A stretch of DNA of 64,000 nt, from contig PLCN01000022.1 of NCBI GenBank assembly GCA_003134785.1, positions 62,001-126,000 on the forward strand, read 5' to 3'. The notes under the pieces were generated by a model. It was not told the origin of the DNA. It worked only from the letters and a program-made list of their open reading frames with translations, and made no database searches. This stretch comes from Spartobacteria bacterium (GTDB lineage: Bacteria; Verrucomicrobiota; Verrucomicrobiia; Chthoniobacterales; UBA10450). Below, piece by piece: positions 38,743-48,009 of the stretch; within the stretch, counting starts at the first letter, position 1; the number at the start of each line of letters is the position of its first letter. The position numbers and the translations under genes are program-made.

Positions 38743-40752
38743 CTAAGGAGTTGTGCTCGAGACCGCGCGCTTTAGCGCGGCGGAGGATTCGCTGGTGCTG
38801 CGTTTCCGCGCGGAAAAATTCGGCGCCGTATCGAAGTGATAGGCGGAGTCGTGCGTAAAAGTATTCATCGCCACCCGGAAATTCGCGCCACCGCCAGAGA
38901 GATGCCGATGTGAGGCGATAAATTGGCTGGGATCGTAGTAGTTGCTGAAATTTTTCTGGAACTTCGACCGGCTCATTCCGATTTCGAGGTTCTTGCGAAT
39001 CTCCAAGTGCAGGTGCGCGTCGTATTGGCCATGCGCGGTACCCATTTTGCCGATCTGCTGTCCGCGCACGACGCGTTGGCCGCGGCTGACCAGAATTGAA
39101 TTCAAGTGCCCGTAGAGCGAATCGATATGCTTCACGCCGCCGTTCTCTCGATAGGCGTGCCGCACGATCACTACATTTCCCCAGCCCAGGTGCACGTCGC
39201 GCGCGAAGACCACGATCCCATCGCCGATGCAATAAATCGGATCGTTGAGGTCGGTGTCGCCGCCGCGGATTCCATCCCAGTCTTCGCCCATATGTCCACC
39301 CGAACGAAAACCGCGCGCCTTGTAGTAACCCTCGGCCTCGGGTTTTCCCACGGGGAAATCAAAACCATCCGCGAGCCTGGTAAACGCGGTTTCCATCGGG
39401 CCGTTGGTCAATTGGACGTTAACGGTTGGCTCCTGCGGCGATTCCACCTTCGGTGGGTCGGCCTTCACCGCTTGAACGCGGGCCGGCATCGTGCTTGCCG
39501 GTGTCTCCCTGACCACTGATACCTTCACCATTTCAGATTTGGCCGCGCGGGTTTTTGCCGTTGTCGCGACCGTTGTTTCCTTGGCAGGAACTGTTTTCTC
39601 GGTCGATGCCTTCACAGGTTCGGCCTTCGCGACCTGGCTCTTCGGGGTGGCGGCGATTGTTGATTGATCTTTTGACGGAGGGGTTTTTGCCGCGGAGTCG
39701 GTTTTCACCACCCGGCTCTTCGAGGTCGCTGGTTGGTCCTTCACCGGCGCGGACTTCGTCGTCGCCGTTGTTACGGACTCGGTTTTCGCTACTTGGTTTT
39801 TCGAAGGCTCCTTCGTCGGCGCGGTCTTCACCGCTGGTGGCGTCGCCGTTTCGTTTTTCGCTACTTGATTTTTCGCCGGCGGCGCGGCGGCTAGCTGTTC
39901 TTTAACCGGAGCGGACTTCTGCGCCGGAGCTGAGACCGGTTCGGCCTTCACCGTGCGGTCTTTCGCCGCCGCCGCGTTAGCTGGATGTTCCTTCACCGGA
40001 GCAGAGGACTTCGTGGTTGGCGCCGAGACCATTTCGACTTTCGTCGCTTGAGTTTTCGTGGTCGACGCGCTTGTCGATTGTTCTTTTACCGGAGCTGTTT
40101 TCAGCACGGGCGGCGTTTCGGTTTCGGTTTTCGCTACCTGAGTCTTAGCCTTCGAAGCGCTTGCCGATGGCTCTTTCACTGGAGCTGTCTTCACCGCAGG
40201 TGGCGTTTCCGTTTCGGTTTTCGCTACCTGAGTCTTAGCTTTCGAAGCGTTTGCCGGTGGCTCTTTCGCTGGAGCTGTTTTCACCGCAGGGGGCGCTGGC
40301 GTTTCGGTCTTCGCCAGCTGATTTTTCGCTGTTGCCGCGCTGGTCGATTGTTCTTTCACCGGAGGGGTCTTCACCGCGATCGAGGTCGCCGGCGACGTTT
40401 TCGCAGTAGGAGTTTTCACCTTCGGCGCGCTCGCTGGCTGCTCTTTCACCGAAGGCGCTTTCGCTTCGGGTTCCGTTACCGGCTCGGCTTTCAACACTCG
40501 GGTCTGCCCCGACGTGGTTCGCGTCGGTTCCTTCACCGCAGCGGTCTTCACTGCGAATGCGCTCGCCGATCCAGCCCCCTTCTCGGGTTCGGCTGGCAAC
40601 GCCTTCCTCACCTTGACCTCCGTTGATTGTTCCTTAACGACAGGTTTCACCGCCACCGCCTTCAACTCCCGTGGCACAAACACGTCCTGGCCGCGCGATG
40701 GCGCGAGAAATGAAAGCCAGCAAAAAAGCGCGGTTAGGGACGTTCGCCACAT
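38743..40752 (-). CDS. Exported M23 (LytM/peptidoglycan endopeptidase) protein with long Lys/Thr/Ala/Pro repeat region
   Basis: A protein of 669 residues. The signal peptide follows MWRTSLTALF. From about residue 40 to 465 the sequence is a low-complexity string of units such as VKTAPVKEPSASASKAK with TETETPP and QVAKTE, rich in Lys, Thr, Ala and Pro. This could span the periplasm or bind wall polymers. The C-terminal M23 domain has the zinc ligands HMGEDWD (near 487) and HLHLEI (near 580). It cleaves peptidoglycan cross-links or is a degenerate activator; the two visible motifs suggest activity. Two 90-bp near-identical repeats lie at 40121-40300. Start 40752 is preferred for the signal. Confidence 0.87.
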   Translation of the reverse strand: MWRTSLTALFCWLSFLAPSRGQDVFVPRELKAVAVKPVVKEQSTEVKVRKALPAEPEKGAGSASAFAVKTAAVKEPTRTTSGQTRVLKAEPVTEPEAKAPSVKEQPASAPKVKTPTAKTSPATSIAVKTPPVKEQSTSAATAKNQLAKTETPAPPAVKTAPAKEPPANASKAKTQVAKTETETPPAVKTAPVKEPSASASKAKTQVAKTETETPPVLKTAPVKEQSTSASTTKTQATKVEMVSAPTTKSSAPVKEHPANAAAAKDRTVKAEPVSAPAQKSAPVKEQLAAAPPAKNQVAKNETATPPAVKTAPTKEPSKNQVAKTESVTTATTKSAPVKDQPATSKSRVVKTDSAAKTPPSKDQSTIAATPKSQVAKAEPVKASTEKTVPAKETTVATTAKTRAAKSEMVKVSVVRETPASTMPARVQAVKADPPKVESPQEPTVNVQLTNGPMETAFTRLADGFDFPVGKPEAEGYYKARGFRSGGHMGEDWDGIRGGDTDLNDPIYCIGDGIVVFARDVHLGWGNVVIVRHAYRENGGVKHIDSLYGHLNSILVSRGQRVVRGQQIGKMGTAHGQYDAHLHLEIRKNLEIGMSRSKFQKNFSNYYDPSQFIASHRHLSGGGANFRVAMNTFTHDSAYHFDTAPNFSARKRSTSESSAALKRAVSSTTP
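40121..40300. repeat. Tandem pair of 90-bp repeats within the M23 gene linker
   Basis: The block beginning GTTTCGGTTTTCGCTACCTG at 40121 is repeated at 40211 with scattered base changes. Neighbouring units are more diverged. It indicates recent expansion of the linker by in-frame duplication. Confidence 0.8.
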
Positions 40753-40950
40753 CGGAGCGCCCGTTTTATACTTCCGCGGCGTCCGTGGCAAGCGCTCTGT
40801 TCTGAAATTTACGGGAATTTATTGAGCCTGCGGCCGGCCGCTCCACACCGCCGGCAAAGCAACCGCAATCGAAATTCGTCCTTCAGGAAAATTTCCACGG
40901 CGTGCAACCCAAACTGCGGGATTGGACGCCGCCGAAATAATGGACCGGCG

Positions 40951-41838
40951 TTAAATCAAACCGCGAGCGATGAGCACGAGCATGGCGATCCCCAAGGCGA
41001 TTCGGTAAATGGCAAAGGGTGCGAAACCACGATCGCGCACCCACCGCATGAACCACGCGACGACCCCCAAGCCGACCACGAAAGAAACGACGAATCCGAT
41101 TCCGAGCACGATCCATCCGTCCGCATTCATTGCGAGCGGAGCGATAGCACCATCAGCTGCATCTTGATGATGCGGCACGATTGTCTTCAACAAATCGTAG
41201 CCGGTCGCGACTACCATCGTCGGCATCGAGAGAAAAAACGAAAATTCCAGCGCGGCGGCGCGCGACAATCCCGCGGTTTGTCCCGCCGCGATGGTGCACA
41301 TCGAACGCGAAGTGCCCGGAAAGACCGCAGAGAGGATTTGCGCCGCGCCGATCCAAGCCGCCTGCGGCAAACTCATTTCTTCCATATGCTCAGTGCGCGG
41401 TTTGGTGAACATCGCGTCCACGATCCACATGATCACGCCCCCGATGAGAATCGCCCAAGCCATCACACTGAGATTCTCCAAGTTCTGACCGATTTGCTTT
41501 TTCAGGAGCCACGCTGGGCCCGCGGTGATGACAAACGCGATCAGCGTCAGGCTCAAGGGATGAGTGAACACAGTGCGATCGCCGCGTTCCCCCTTTGGAA
41601 AAGAACGCAGAAACTTCGCGATCCGGCTACGGAAATAAACCGGCAGCGCCAGGATCGCTCCCAGCTGAATCACGATCGTATACATTTTCCAGTAGCTATT
41701 ATCGAGACTGATGTGTGCAAGACCGAGCTTGGTAAGCGCTATCTCGACGATGCGGAGGTGCGCGGTTGAGCTGACGGGCAGAAATTCCGTCAACCCCTCA
41801 ACGATGCCGAGAATAAACGAGAGAAAAAAATCATTCAT
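40951..41838 (-). CDS. uppP: Undecaprenyl-diphosphatase (BacA type)
   Basis: A 295-residue inner-membrane protein with about eight hydrophobic helices. Active-site motifs are EGLTEFLPVSSTAHL (14-28) and PGTSRS near 174, as in BacA/UppP. It removes a phosphate from undecaprenyl diphosphate so that the lipid carrier can be reused. It overlaps gmd by 4 bp, so both are cotranscribed, linking lipid carrier recycling with nucleotide-sugar supply. Confidence 0.96.
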   Translation of the reverse strand: MNDFFLSFILGIVEGLTEFLPVSSTAHLRIVEIALTKLGLAHISLDNSYWKMYTIVIQLGAILALPVYFRSRIAKFLRSFPKGERGDRTVFTHPLSLTLIAFVITAGPAWLLKKQIGQNLENLSVMAWAILIGGVIMWIVDAMFTKPRTEHMEEMSLPQAAWIGAAQILSAVFPGTSRSMCTIAAGQTAGLSRAAALEFSFFLSMPTMVVATGYDLLKTIVPHHQDAADGAIAPLAMNADGWIVLGIGFVVSFVVGLGVVAWFMRWVRDRGFAPFAIYRIALGIAMLVLIARGLI

Positions 41839-42860
41839 GATTTACGAATCGCTGCCCCACTATTTTCCTTGCTATCAATCGCCGTCAATTCCGCCTCGAC
41901 CATCTCGCGCACCAGTTCAGAGAAGGAGCCCTTCGGAGCCCAGTCCAGGGCGGCTTTGATCCTGGCCGGTGAACCTACCAGATTCCGCGGGTCGTTCAGC
42001 CGATCGAAGGCGCGGTTGTGCTTCACGTATTTTTCCCACGGCAATTTCACCACCTCGAAGGCAGCTTCGACAAAATCGCGCACAGAATGCGCTTCGCCGG
42101 ACGCGACGACATAATCGTCCGGTTTTTCGTGTTGCAACATCAGCCACATCGCGACGACGTAATCCTGCGCGCGCCCCCAATCACGCTGGCTCTCGAGGCT
42201 GCCGAGAATGAGTTCGTGCTCGAGGCCGCGCGCGATCCGCGCCACGGCGCGGGCGATCTTGCGGGTGACGAAATTCTCGCCGCGCCGGGGCGATTCGTGG
42301 TTGTAAAGGATCCCATTGCAAACGAAGAGGCCGTACGATTCGCGATAGACCCGCGCCAGCTGAGTGGCGAAAGCTTTGGCGCAACCGTACGGACTCGCCG
42401 GCCGGAACGGAGTTGCTTCGGTCTGCGGCGATTCCTTCGCGTTCCCGAAAATTTCCGAGCTGGAAGCATGGTAAAATTTAACCGGCTGCTTCTGGTCCCG
42501 CGCGATTTCGAGCAGCCGAAGCGTGGCCATGCCGATCTCTTCGCAGGTCGATTCCGGGATTTCGAAGCTCAAACCTACGTGGCTTTGGCCGGCGAGATGA
42601 TAAATTTCCGCAGGCTGCACGTCCGCAAAAATGCGTCGCAAGGTCGTGCCATCGGAGAGATCTCCGTAATGCAGGAAGAAGCGTTTGCCCTCCAGGGTCT
42701 CATCTCGTCGCAAATGTTCGATCCGGGAGCGGACCAAATTGCTTGTTCGCCTAACGACTCCATGAACGGCATAGCCTTTTTCCAGGAGCAGCTCCGCCAG
42801 GTACGAACCATCCTGGCCCGTGATTCCAGTAACTAGCGCCGTCTTTGAGTTTGGGGTCAT
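41835..42860 (-). CDS. gmd: GDP-mannose 4,6-dehydratase
   Basis: A 341-residue short-chain dehydrogenase that converts GDP-mannose into GDP-4-keto-6-deoxymannose. The cofactor motif TGITGQDGSY is at 11-20. Catalytic Tyr158 and Lys162 lie in SPYGCAKAF. The NHESPRRGENFVTRKI and DWGRAQDYV blocks identify GDP-mannose dehydratases. The product is the substrate of GDP-L-fucose synthase, encoded by fcl 11 kb away. It is translated together with uppP through a 4-bp overlap. Confidence 0.95.
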   Translation of the reverse strand: MTPNSKTALVTGITGQDGSYLAELLLEKGYAVHGVVRRTSNLVRSRIEHLRRDETLEGKRFFLHYGDLSDGTTLRRIFADVQPAEIYHLAGQSHVGLSFEIPESTCEEIGMATLRLLEIARDQKQPVKFYHASSSEIFGNAKESPQTEATPFRPASPYGCAKAFATQLARVYRESYGLFVCNGILYNHESPRRGENFVTRKIARAVARIARGLEHELILGSLESQRDWGRAQDYVVAMWLMLQHEKPDDYVVASGEAHSVRDFVEAAFEVVKLPWEKYVKHNRAFDRLNDPRNLVGSPARIKAALDWAPKGSFSELVREMVEAELTAIDSKENSGAAIRKS

Positions 42861-42983
42861 CCGCTTTTTCGCCTACGCACCAATCCACACGAAGGTTTCC
42901 TCTCGCACAAGGACGAACGCGAACATTGCAGCGCGAGCCGCGGTCTCGATAGAAGTTTGCGTTTCGGCCCGTATACTGCGCGC

Positions 42984-44399
42984 GTGTTTCGCCGTATCCA
43001 ACGCTGGACAAAATTGGCGCTCGGCCGAACGGACGCGCAAACGCAAGCTGACCGCCGCTCCCAAAGTGTGATCCAGGGAACGCTCTCGGCGGTGGCCAGT
43101 CGGGTGATCATGGTCCTGGTCGGCGTTGTCTCAGTGCCGCTAACAATTGGCTATCTTGGGAGCGAACGTTACGGCGTTTGGGTCACGATCGGCACTTTCC
43201 TCGCCTTCCTCAGTTTTACGGATTTCGGTTTGGCCAACAGCCTGACCAACGCGCTCGGCAAAGCGTATGGAGAAGAGCGGCGCGATATCGCCGCACGATA
43301 TGTCTCGTCGGCGTTTTGCGTCCTATGGCTGATCAGCCTGGCGCTGCTGGCTGCCGGTCTTGTCATCGTGCCGCACCTGCCCGCGTTGTTTTTCCCAAAG
43401 GTCACTCAAGCTGTGACCCGCTCGGAGTTGGGTCCAGCGTTGATGATCGCAGTAATAATTTTCGTCTTAAATTTCCCGCTCCTCATCACAAACAAGGTCC
43501 TCGGCGCGCATCAGGAAAGTGCGCTAGCCAACATCTGGGCCACGGCCGCAAACGTCGCCAACCTCGGCGCGATCCTGATTGTCATCTGGTGCCACGGCGG
43601 TTTGCCTTGGCTCGTGCTCGGCAGTTCGGGGCTGGGTCTGCTGACGAATGTGGCATGCGCCGTTTGGGTTTTCGGCTTTCGTCGCCCGTGGTTGCGACCT
43701 ACACGAGCGGCCATCGATTCCGCCGTCGTAAAAGATCTTTTCTCGTCCGGCTGGAAGTTCCTCGTCATCGGCGCCGCCTGGATGGTGAATTCGGAGACGG
43801 ACAATCTCGTAATCGCGCATTATCTCGGCCCCGCGCAGGTGACGCCATACAGCATTACCTTCGGCCTCTTCGCCACGGCCACTCTTTTGCAAACGCTGGC
43901 TTATCCCTCGCTCTGGCCCGCGTATTCGGAAGCGTATGCGAGAAAAGATTTCGCGTGGATCCTGCGCACCTTCCGTTCGAATTTCAAAATCAGTTTCGTC
44001 CTTACGATCACCGTCGTGGCGTTCCTGATCGTCTTTGGACGAGCGATTATCCGTTTCTGGGCGGGCGAGGCCGCAGTGCCGTCGTTTTCCGTTTTGGTCT
44101 GGATGGGCGTTTGGAATTTGATGCTTTCACATCTTTACGTCGCGAGTTGTCTGCTCAACGCCACGGGCCACCTGAAAGGGATGACGATCTACGGCACCAT
44201 TACCGCCGTGCTGAACCTTGCCCTCTCCATCGCGCTCGTGAAAACCTACGGCATCGCCGGCGTGATCGCCGGCACCGTGATCGCCTTTGCTATCGCGAAC
44301 TACATTCCGACCTTTATTGAAGTGCGCGGCGTGTTGCGCAGATTCTCGGCGCAGCAACGCCTGGCTGACAGCCCGCCTTTGTCCGCGACAATTTCATAG
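42984..44399 (+). CDS. Polysaccharide flippase, Wzx-like (MATE/MOP superfamily)
   Basis: A membrane protein of about 471 residues with about 12-14 hydrophobic helices (for example RVIMVLVGVVSVPLTIGYLG, SWLLx-type and LSIALVKTYGIAGVIAGTVI). The pattern fits polysaccharide-biosynthesis flippases that move lipid-linked oligosaccharides across the inner membrane. GTG 42984 is used; TTG 42957 is an alternative start in the same frame. It is upstream of a secreted GH113-like protein on the same strand after 22 bp, and divergent from gmd, so both sides serve glycan assembly. Confidence 0.88.
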   Translation: MFRRIQRWTKLALGRTDAQTQADRRSQSVIQGTLSAVASRVIMVLVGVVSVPLTIGYLGSERYGVWVTIGTFLAFLSFTDFGLANSLTNALGKAYGEERRDIAARYVSSAFCVLWLISLALLAAGLVIVPHLPALFFPKVTQAVTRSELGPALMIAVIIFVLNFPLLITNKVLGAHQESALANIWATAANVANLGAILIVIWCHGGLPWLVLGSSGLGLLTNVACAVWVFGFRRPWLRPTRAAIDSAVVKDLFSSGWKFLVIGAAWMVNSETDNLVIAHYLGPAQVTPYSITFGLFATATLLQTLAYPSLWPAYSEAYARKDFAWILRTFRSNFKISFVLTITVVAFLIVFGRAIIRFWAGEAAVPSFSVLVWMGVWNLMLSHLYVASCLLNATGHLKGMTIYGTITAVLNLALSIALVKTYGIAGVIAGTVIAFAIANYIPTFIEVRGVLRRFSAQQRLADSPPLSATIS

Positions 44400-44421
44400 T
44401 TACACTGCGCGGATCGCTTTC

Positions 44422-45450
44422 GTGAAACCATCGTTTTCCTTAATCTCTGCGCTGTGCGGGCTGCTGACCATAAGCGCAGCTGACAGAGCGCCTGCCGAGC
44501 AATCTGCGCCGCTGCCATTCTTCAAAGGCGTCACCGTCTCCTGTCAGACCTGGGGCATCGAGTGGCAGACGCCGGAGATGGAGAAAACGCTTGATGAATT
44601 GAAGTCGTTAGGCGTGAACAGCATCGCGATCCATCCTTACGCGCAGATCCGCGAAGACGGACATGTGGCCGGCGGCCGGCGTTCCGGCGTCAGCACCACC
44701 CACATCACAACGCCGCTGCGCTGGGCCCACGAACGCGGAATGTCGGCCATGCTCATTCCGCACATCGCCTACTGGGGGACGAAGTTTTCCTGGCGGGGCG
44801 AGATCAATTTTGCCACGCCCGAAGAGTGGAATATTTTCTTCGCGGATTACGAAACGTGGATCGTCCAGATGGCCACGCTCGCCGAATCCGAGCAAGCCGA
44901 AGTCTTTTGCGTGGGACTCGAATTCTCCTACGCGCAGAAGTATGAGGAGCGCTGGCGGAAAATCATCGCGGCCGTGCGCGGTGTATATCACGGCAAGGTC
45001 ACCTACGGCGCAAATTGGAATGAATATTGGGAAGTGAAATTCTGGGATGCGCTCGATTACCTCGGCGTGCTCGCTTACTTCCCGCTGACGAAAACCACCG
45101 ACCCGGGCACATCTGAGATCGCGGCGTCGTGGGAGAAGTGCTGCCGGGAACTGGAGAAGTTCTCCAAGCGAAACGGAAAACAATTTCTCTTCGTCGAGAT
45201 CGGCTACAACGAGAGCTCGCGCACTGCAGCCGAACCGTGGGGATTCAAGACCGGCGGCGAGCACGCGGAGGAAATCCAGGCCCGTTGCATCGACGTAGCG
45301 CTCGACCTTCCGGCAAAGCATCCATTTATCGCCGGAATGTATTGGTGGAAATGGTTCCCAGATATACCGCAACACGAAAAGCAGAACTACACCCTGCAGA
45401 CTTCCACGATCAAAGCCCTGATCACGAAACACTGGAAAGACGAGCGTTAA
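44422..45450 (+). CDS. Exported TIM-barrel protein, GH113/mannanase-like
   Basis: A 342-residue protein with a signal peptide (start VKPSFSLISALCG, GTG). The barrel shows LGVNSIAIHPYAQ, GLEFSY (about 164-169; possible acid/base Glu), TYGANWNEYW and FVEIGYNESS (possible nucleophile Glu near 263). These blocks match the GH113-like GTA TIM-barrel group, whose known members are beta-mannanases. The substrate is not certain. It is 22 bp after the flippase and probably cotranscribed. Confidence 0.75.
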   Translation: MKPSFSLISALCGLLTISAADRAPAEQSAPLPFFKGVTVSCQTWGIEWQTPEMEKTLDELKSLGVNSIAIHPYAQIREDGHVAGGRRSGVSTTHITTPLRWAHERGMSAMLIPHIAYWGTKFSWRGEINFATPEEWNIFFADYETWIVQMATLAESEQAEVFCVGLEFSYAQKYEERWRKIIAAVRGVYHGKVTYGANWNEYWEVKFWDALDYLGVLAYFPLTKTTDPGTSEIAASWEKCCRELEKFSKRNGKQFLFVEIGYNESSRTAAEPWGFKTGGEHAEEIQARCIDVALDLPAKHPFIAGMYWWKWFPDIPQHEKQNYTLQTSTIKALITKHWKDER

Positions 45451-45480
45451 ACGTTTCGTAATGGGACGATCTCTTCTTCC

Positions 45481-45621
45481 GGGGAGCGCAGGCTGCCAGC
45501 CTGCCCGTCTCGCCAGCTTGCCGAGACGCTGTTCGCCGTTTCCATTCTCAAGCTTAGTGAACGCTCTTGAGTGTAGCCGGCAAGCTGCCGGGCTACTGCA
45601 GGCTGGCAGCCTGCGCTCCCC
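45481..45621. repeat. 141-bp inverted-repeat element between convergent genes
   Basis: A perfect 24-bp terminal inverted repeat: GGGGAGCGCAGGCTGCCAGC plus CTGC at the left and its complement at the right end. Inner palindromes with CCGTCTCG/CGAGACGG and GTAGCCGGCAAGCTGCCGGGCTAC lie between. It sits between the GH113-like gene and mutL, both ending toward it, so a bidirectional terminator role is likely (inference). Confidence 0.85.
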
Positions 45622-45654
45622 AAAATGAGAGCCACGCTGCAAAACAAGGTCTGG

Positions 45655-47451
45655 CTACACCTTGCGTCCGAACTTTTTCTCCAGCTCGGTGTGCGAAATC
45701 TGAATCATCGTCGGCCGGCCATGCGGACAGCAATAGGGCAAATCGCATTCGAGCAAATCGCCGATCAACTTCTCGACCTCCAGATAGCGCAACGGATCGT
45801 TCGCCTTAACCGCGTGCCGACAAACCGTCTTCGCGATCATATCTTCACCCAGCCGCAACGGTGAGCTTCCGTTGCTCGCGCTCTTGAGACCGTCGATCAC
45901 CTTGCGCATGAAACCGACTGGGTCGGAAACATCGAGAAACGTGGGCAGGCTGTCGATCTTGAAAGCGTTCTGGCCGAACGGCTCGATCCCGATTCCCATC
46001 TTTTGCAGCGTCGCTACGTTGCGCTCGACCCATTCCGCATCGCGCGGCGCGAGCTCGAAGGTTTGCGCAAGGAGCAATCGTTGCGAAGGCACGCCCTGTT
46101 CCTCCATGCGGCGGCGCAGTTCTTCGAACAAAATTCTTTCGTGCGCCGCGTGCTGATCTACCAGGACCAGCCCGTCCTGGTTTTCCATAAGGACGTAAAG
46201 CTTGTTCAAAACGCCGATGATTTGGAATTGATGGGACGCGCCGGCGACGTTGATGGCCTCGCCCGACGGCCACGAATCTCGCAGATCGCGGAGACTTTCG
46301 CCTTCGCGCGGAAGAACAGAATTAAAAACGGGTTCGCCGAGTTGCGGAACCGCCGATGGTTGTGGCGCGAACGCCGGAGGAATCACGCTCTCAGTTCCGG
46401 GCTGACTCGCGGCCGGCGTCATAACCGGCCTTTGAAATTGCTGCTGCCAATCGCGCCGACCGCTCTCGAGTGTTTTGCGAATCGATTCCACCACTGATTC
46501 CCGGACGGCGCCGGGATCGCGGAAACGCACCTCACGTTTCGCGGGATGCACATTCACGTCCACCGCGGCGGGATCCAAATCGAGAAAAAGAAAAGTGACG
46601 GGGAATTGGCCTTTCATCAGCGCGGTGTGATAGCCCTCGCGAAGCGCGGCCGTAAGTACGGGACTTTCAATCGCGCGGCCGTTCACGAACACGAGTTGCT
46701 GCGCGCGGCTTTGCCGGCTCACTCCGGCTTGGCCAATCAATCCGCGGATTCGCATCCGGGCCGAAGCCGAAGGTTCTTCCACCGGCAGAAGACGCTCGAC
46801 CAATTCGGTTCCGTGCAAATCGCGAATCCGCTCAAGCAGGTTCGCCGCGGCGGGAAGCTGAAACGCGATCCGATCATCGCGCACAAACGCAAAAGCGATT
46901 TCCGGATGGCCCGTCGCTTGCAGATGGAGCTGATGCTCGATGTTGCGGCTCTCGGTGTTTTCCGAGCGCAGAAATTTCCGGCGTGCCGGCAAATTGTAAA
47001 AGAGCGAGCGCACTTCCACCTGCGTCCCCGGCGCTTCGCCGCCATCGCGTACCGTTTCGATCCGGCCGCCCGCGACAATGATCTCCGTGCCGGCGATCGC
47101 GTCTGGCTCTCGCGTGGTTAACCGGAACCGCGAGACGCTGGCGATGCTCGGCAGCGCTTCGCCTCTGAAGCCGAGCGTGGCGATCGCAGCCAGATCAGCG
47201 GCTGTCCGGATTTTGCTGGTGGCGTGACGCTCGAGCGAAAGCAACGCGTCGTCGCGTTCCATCCCACAACCGTCATCGACCACGCGAACCAGCGAAATTC
47301 CGCCGCGCCGGATGATGACTTCGATCTTTCTCGCGCCGGCATCGATGCTGTTCTCGACCAGTTCTTTCACGACCGACGCCGGCCGCTCGACCACTTCGCC
47401 TGCCGCCACCTGGCTCGCAAGAATTTCCGGCAACAGGCGAATGCGACTCAT
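45655..47451 (-). CDS. mutL: DNA mismatch repair protein MutL
   Basis: A 598-residue GHKL ATPase. The N-terminal ATP-binding blocks are VAAGEVVERPASVVKELVENS (about 16-36), DDGCGM and TLGFRGEALPSI. The C-terminal domain carries the endonuclease motif DQHAAHERILFEE (about 429-441) together with CRHAVKANDP and CPHGRPT (near 575). This MutL should therefore nick DNA, as in bacteria without MutH (family knowledge). The middle linker is Pro/Gln-rich. Divergent from the IscA-type gene; 190 bp of spacer includes a TGTAG element. Confidence 0.97.
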   Translation of the reverse strand: MSRIRLLPEILASQVAAGEVVERPASVVKELVENSIDAGARKIEVIIRRGGISLVRVVDDGCGMERDDALLSLERHATSKIRTAADLAAIATLGFRGEALPSIASVSRFRLTTREPDAIAGTEIIVAGGRIETVRDGGEAPGTQVEVRSLFYNLPARRKFLRSENTESRNIEHQLHLQATGHPEIAFAFVRDDRIAFQLPAAANLLERIRDLHGTELVERLLPVEEPSASARMRIRGLIGQAGVSRQSRAQQLVFVNGRAIESPVLTAALREGYHTALMKGQFPVTFLFLDLDPAAVDVNVHPAKREVRFRDPGAVRESVVESIRKTLESGRRDWQQQFQRPVMTPAASQPGTESVIPPAFAPQPSAVPQLGEPVFNSVLPREGESLRDLRDSWPSGEAINVAGASHQFQIIGVLNKLYVLMENQDGLVLVDQHAAHERILFEELRRRMEEQGVPSQRLLLAQTFELAPRDAEWVERNVATLQKMGIGIEPFGQNAFKIDSLPTFLDVSDPVGFMRKVIDGLKSASNGSSPLRLGEDMIAKTVCRHAVKANDPLRYLEVEKLIGDLLECDLPYCCPHGRPTMIQISHTELEKKFGRKV

Positions 47452-47519
47452 TTCATTTTAGATTTTAGAGTTTGGATTTGCGATTGCGAAGGAAAAGCAC
47501 GGCGAGCGTTTCGCGCACC

Positions 47520-47594
47520 TGTAGCCGCTTCGCTATGCGAAGCGCGAGTGCCGCGATTGCGCCTAACTGCGCTGCCCACTGGGCGGCGGCTACA
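47520..47594. repeat. TGTAG...CTACA element in the mutL/iscA-type divergent spacer
   Basis: The left tip TGTAGCCGCTTCGCTATGCG and right tip GGGCGGCGGCTACA are present; the middle has a near copy (GCCTAACTG) of the 9-mer motif. Unlike most copies it lies between divergent starts, which weakens a pure terminator role. Confidence 0.8.
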
Positions 47595-47641
47595 GGGCCT
47601 GGTTTGACTTGACCCAGCGACGCGATAATTTCGTACGACCG

Positions 47642-47977
47642 ATGATCAACGTGACCGATAACGCCGTGCGTCAGCTTCGCGTTTTGCTCGAGGGCCAGGC
47701 CGCGAACGAACGTAAAGGGCTGCGCGTGGGCATCGCCAAGGGCGGTTGCTCCGGCCTCCAATACGAGATGTCGCTCGATGCCCAGAAGGCCGGCGATTCG
47801 ATTGTCGAAAAGGAAGGCGTCGAATTTCTGGTCGATAGCGAAAGCGCGGATTACCTGCGCGGCGCGACTCTCGATTATCGCGACGGTCTCACCGGGACCG
47901 GCTTTCATATCGAAAATCCGAATGCTGCCCGGACTTGCGGCTGCGGCACGTCTTTCGAAGCAGCGCGCCCTGCTTGA
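47642..47977 (+). CDS. Iron-sulphur cluster assembly protein, IscA/ErpA (A-type carrier) family
   Basis: A 111-residue protein with the three conserved cysteines of A-type carriers: Cys36 (GGCSGLQYEM), Cys99 and Cys101 (TCGCGTSF). These bind an Fe-S cluster or iron and hand it to target enzymes. ATG 47642 gives MINVTDNAVRQL, the usual start. It is followed after 32 bp by a membrane-anchored protein on the same strand. The window holds several Fe-S clients (HemW, radical SAM protein, uracil-DNA glycosylase). Confidence 0.93.
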   Translation: MINVTDNAVRQLRVLLEGQAANERKGLRVGIAKGGCSGLQYEMSLDAQKAGDSIVEKEGVEFLVDSESADYLRGATLDYRDGLTGTGFHIENPNAARTCGCGTSFEAARPA

Positions 47978-48009
47978 AAACGAATCGTGCGCGAAGCGGG
48001 CGCGAGTAG

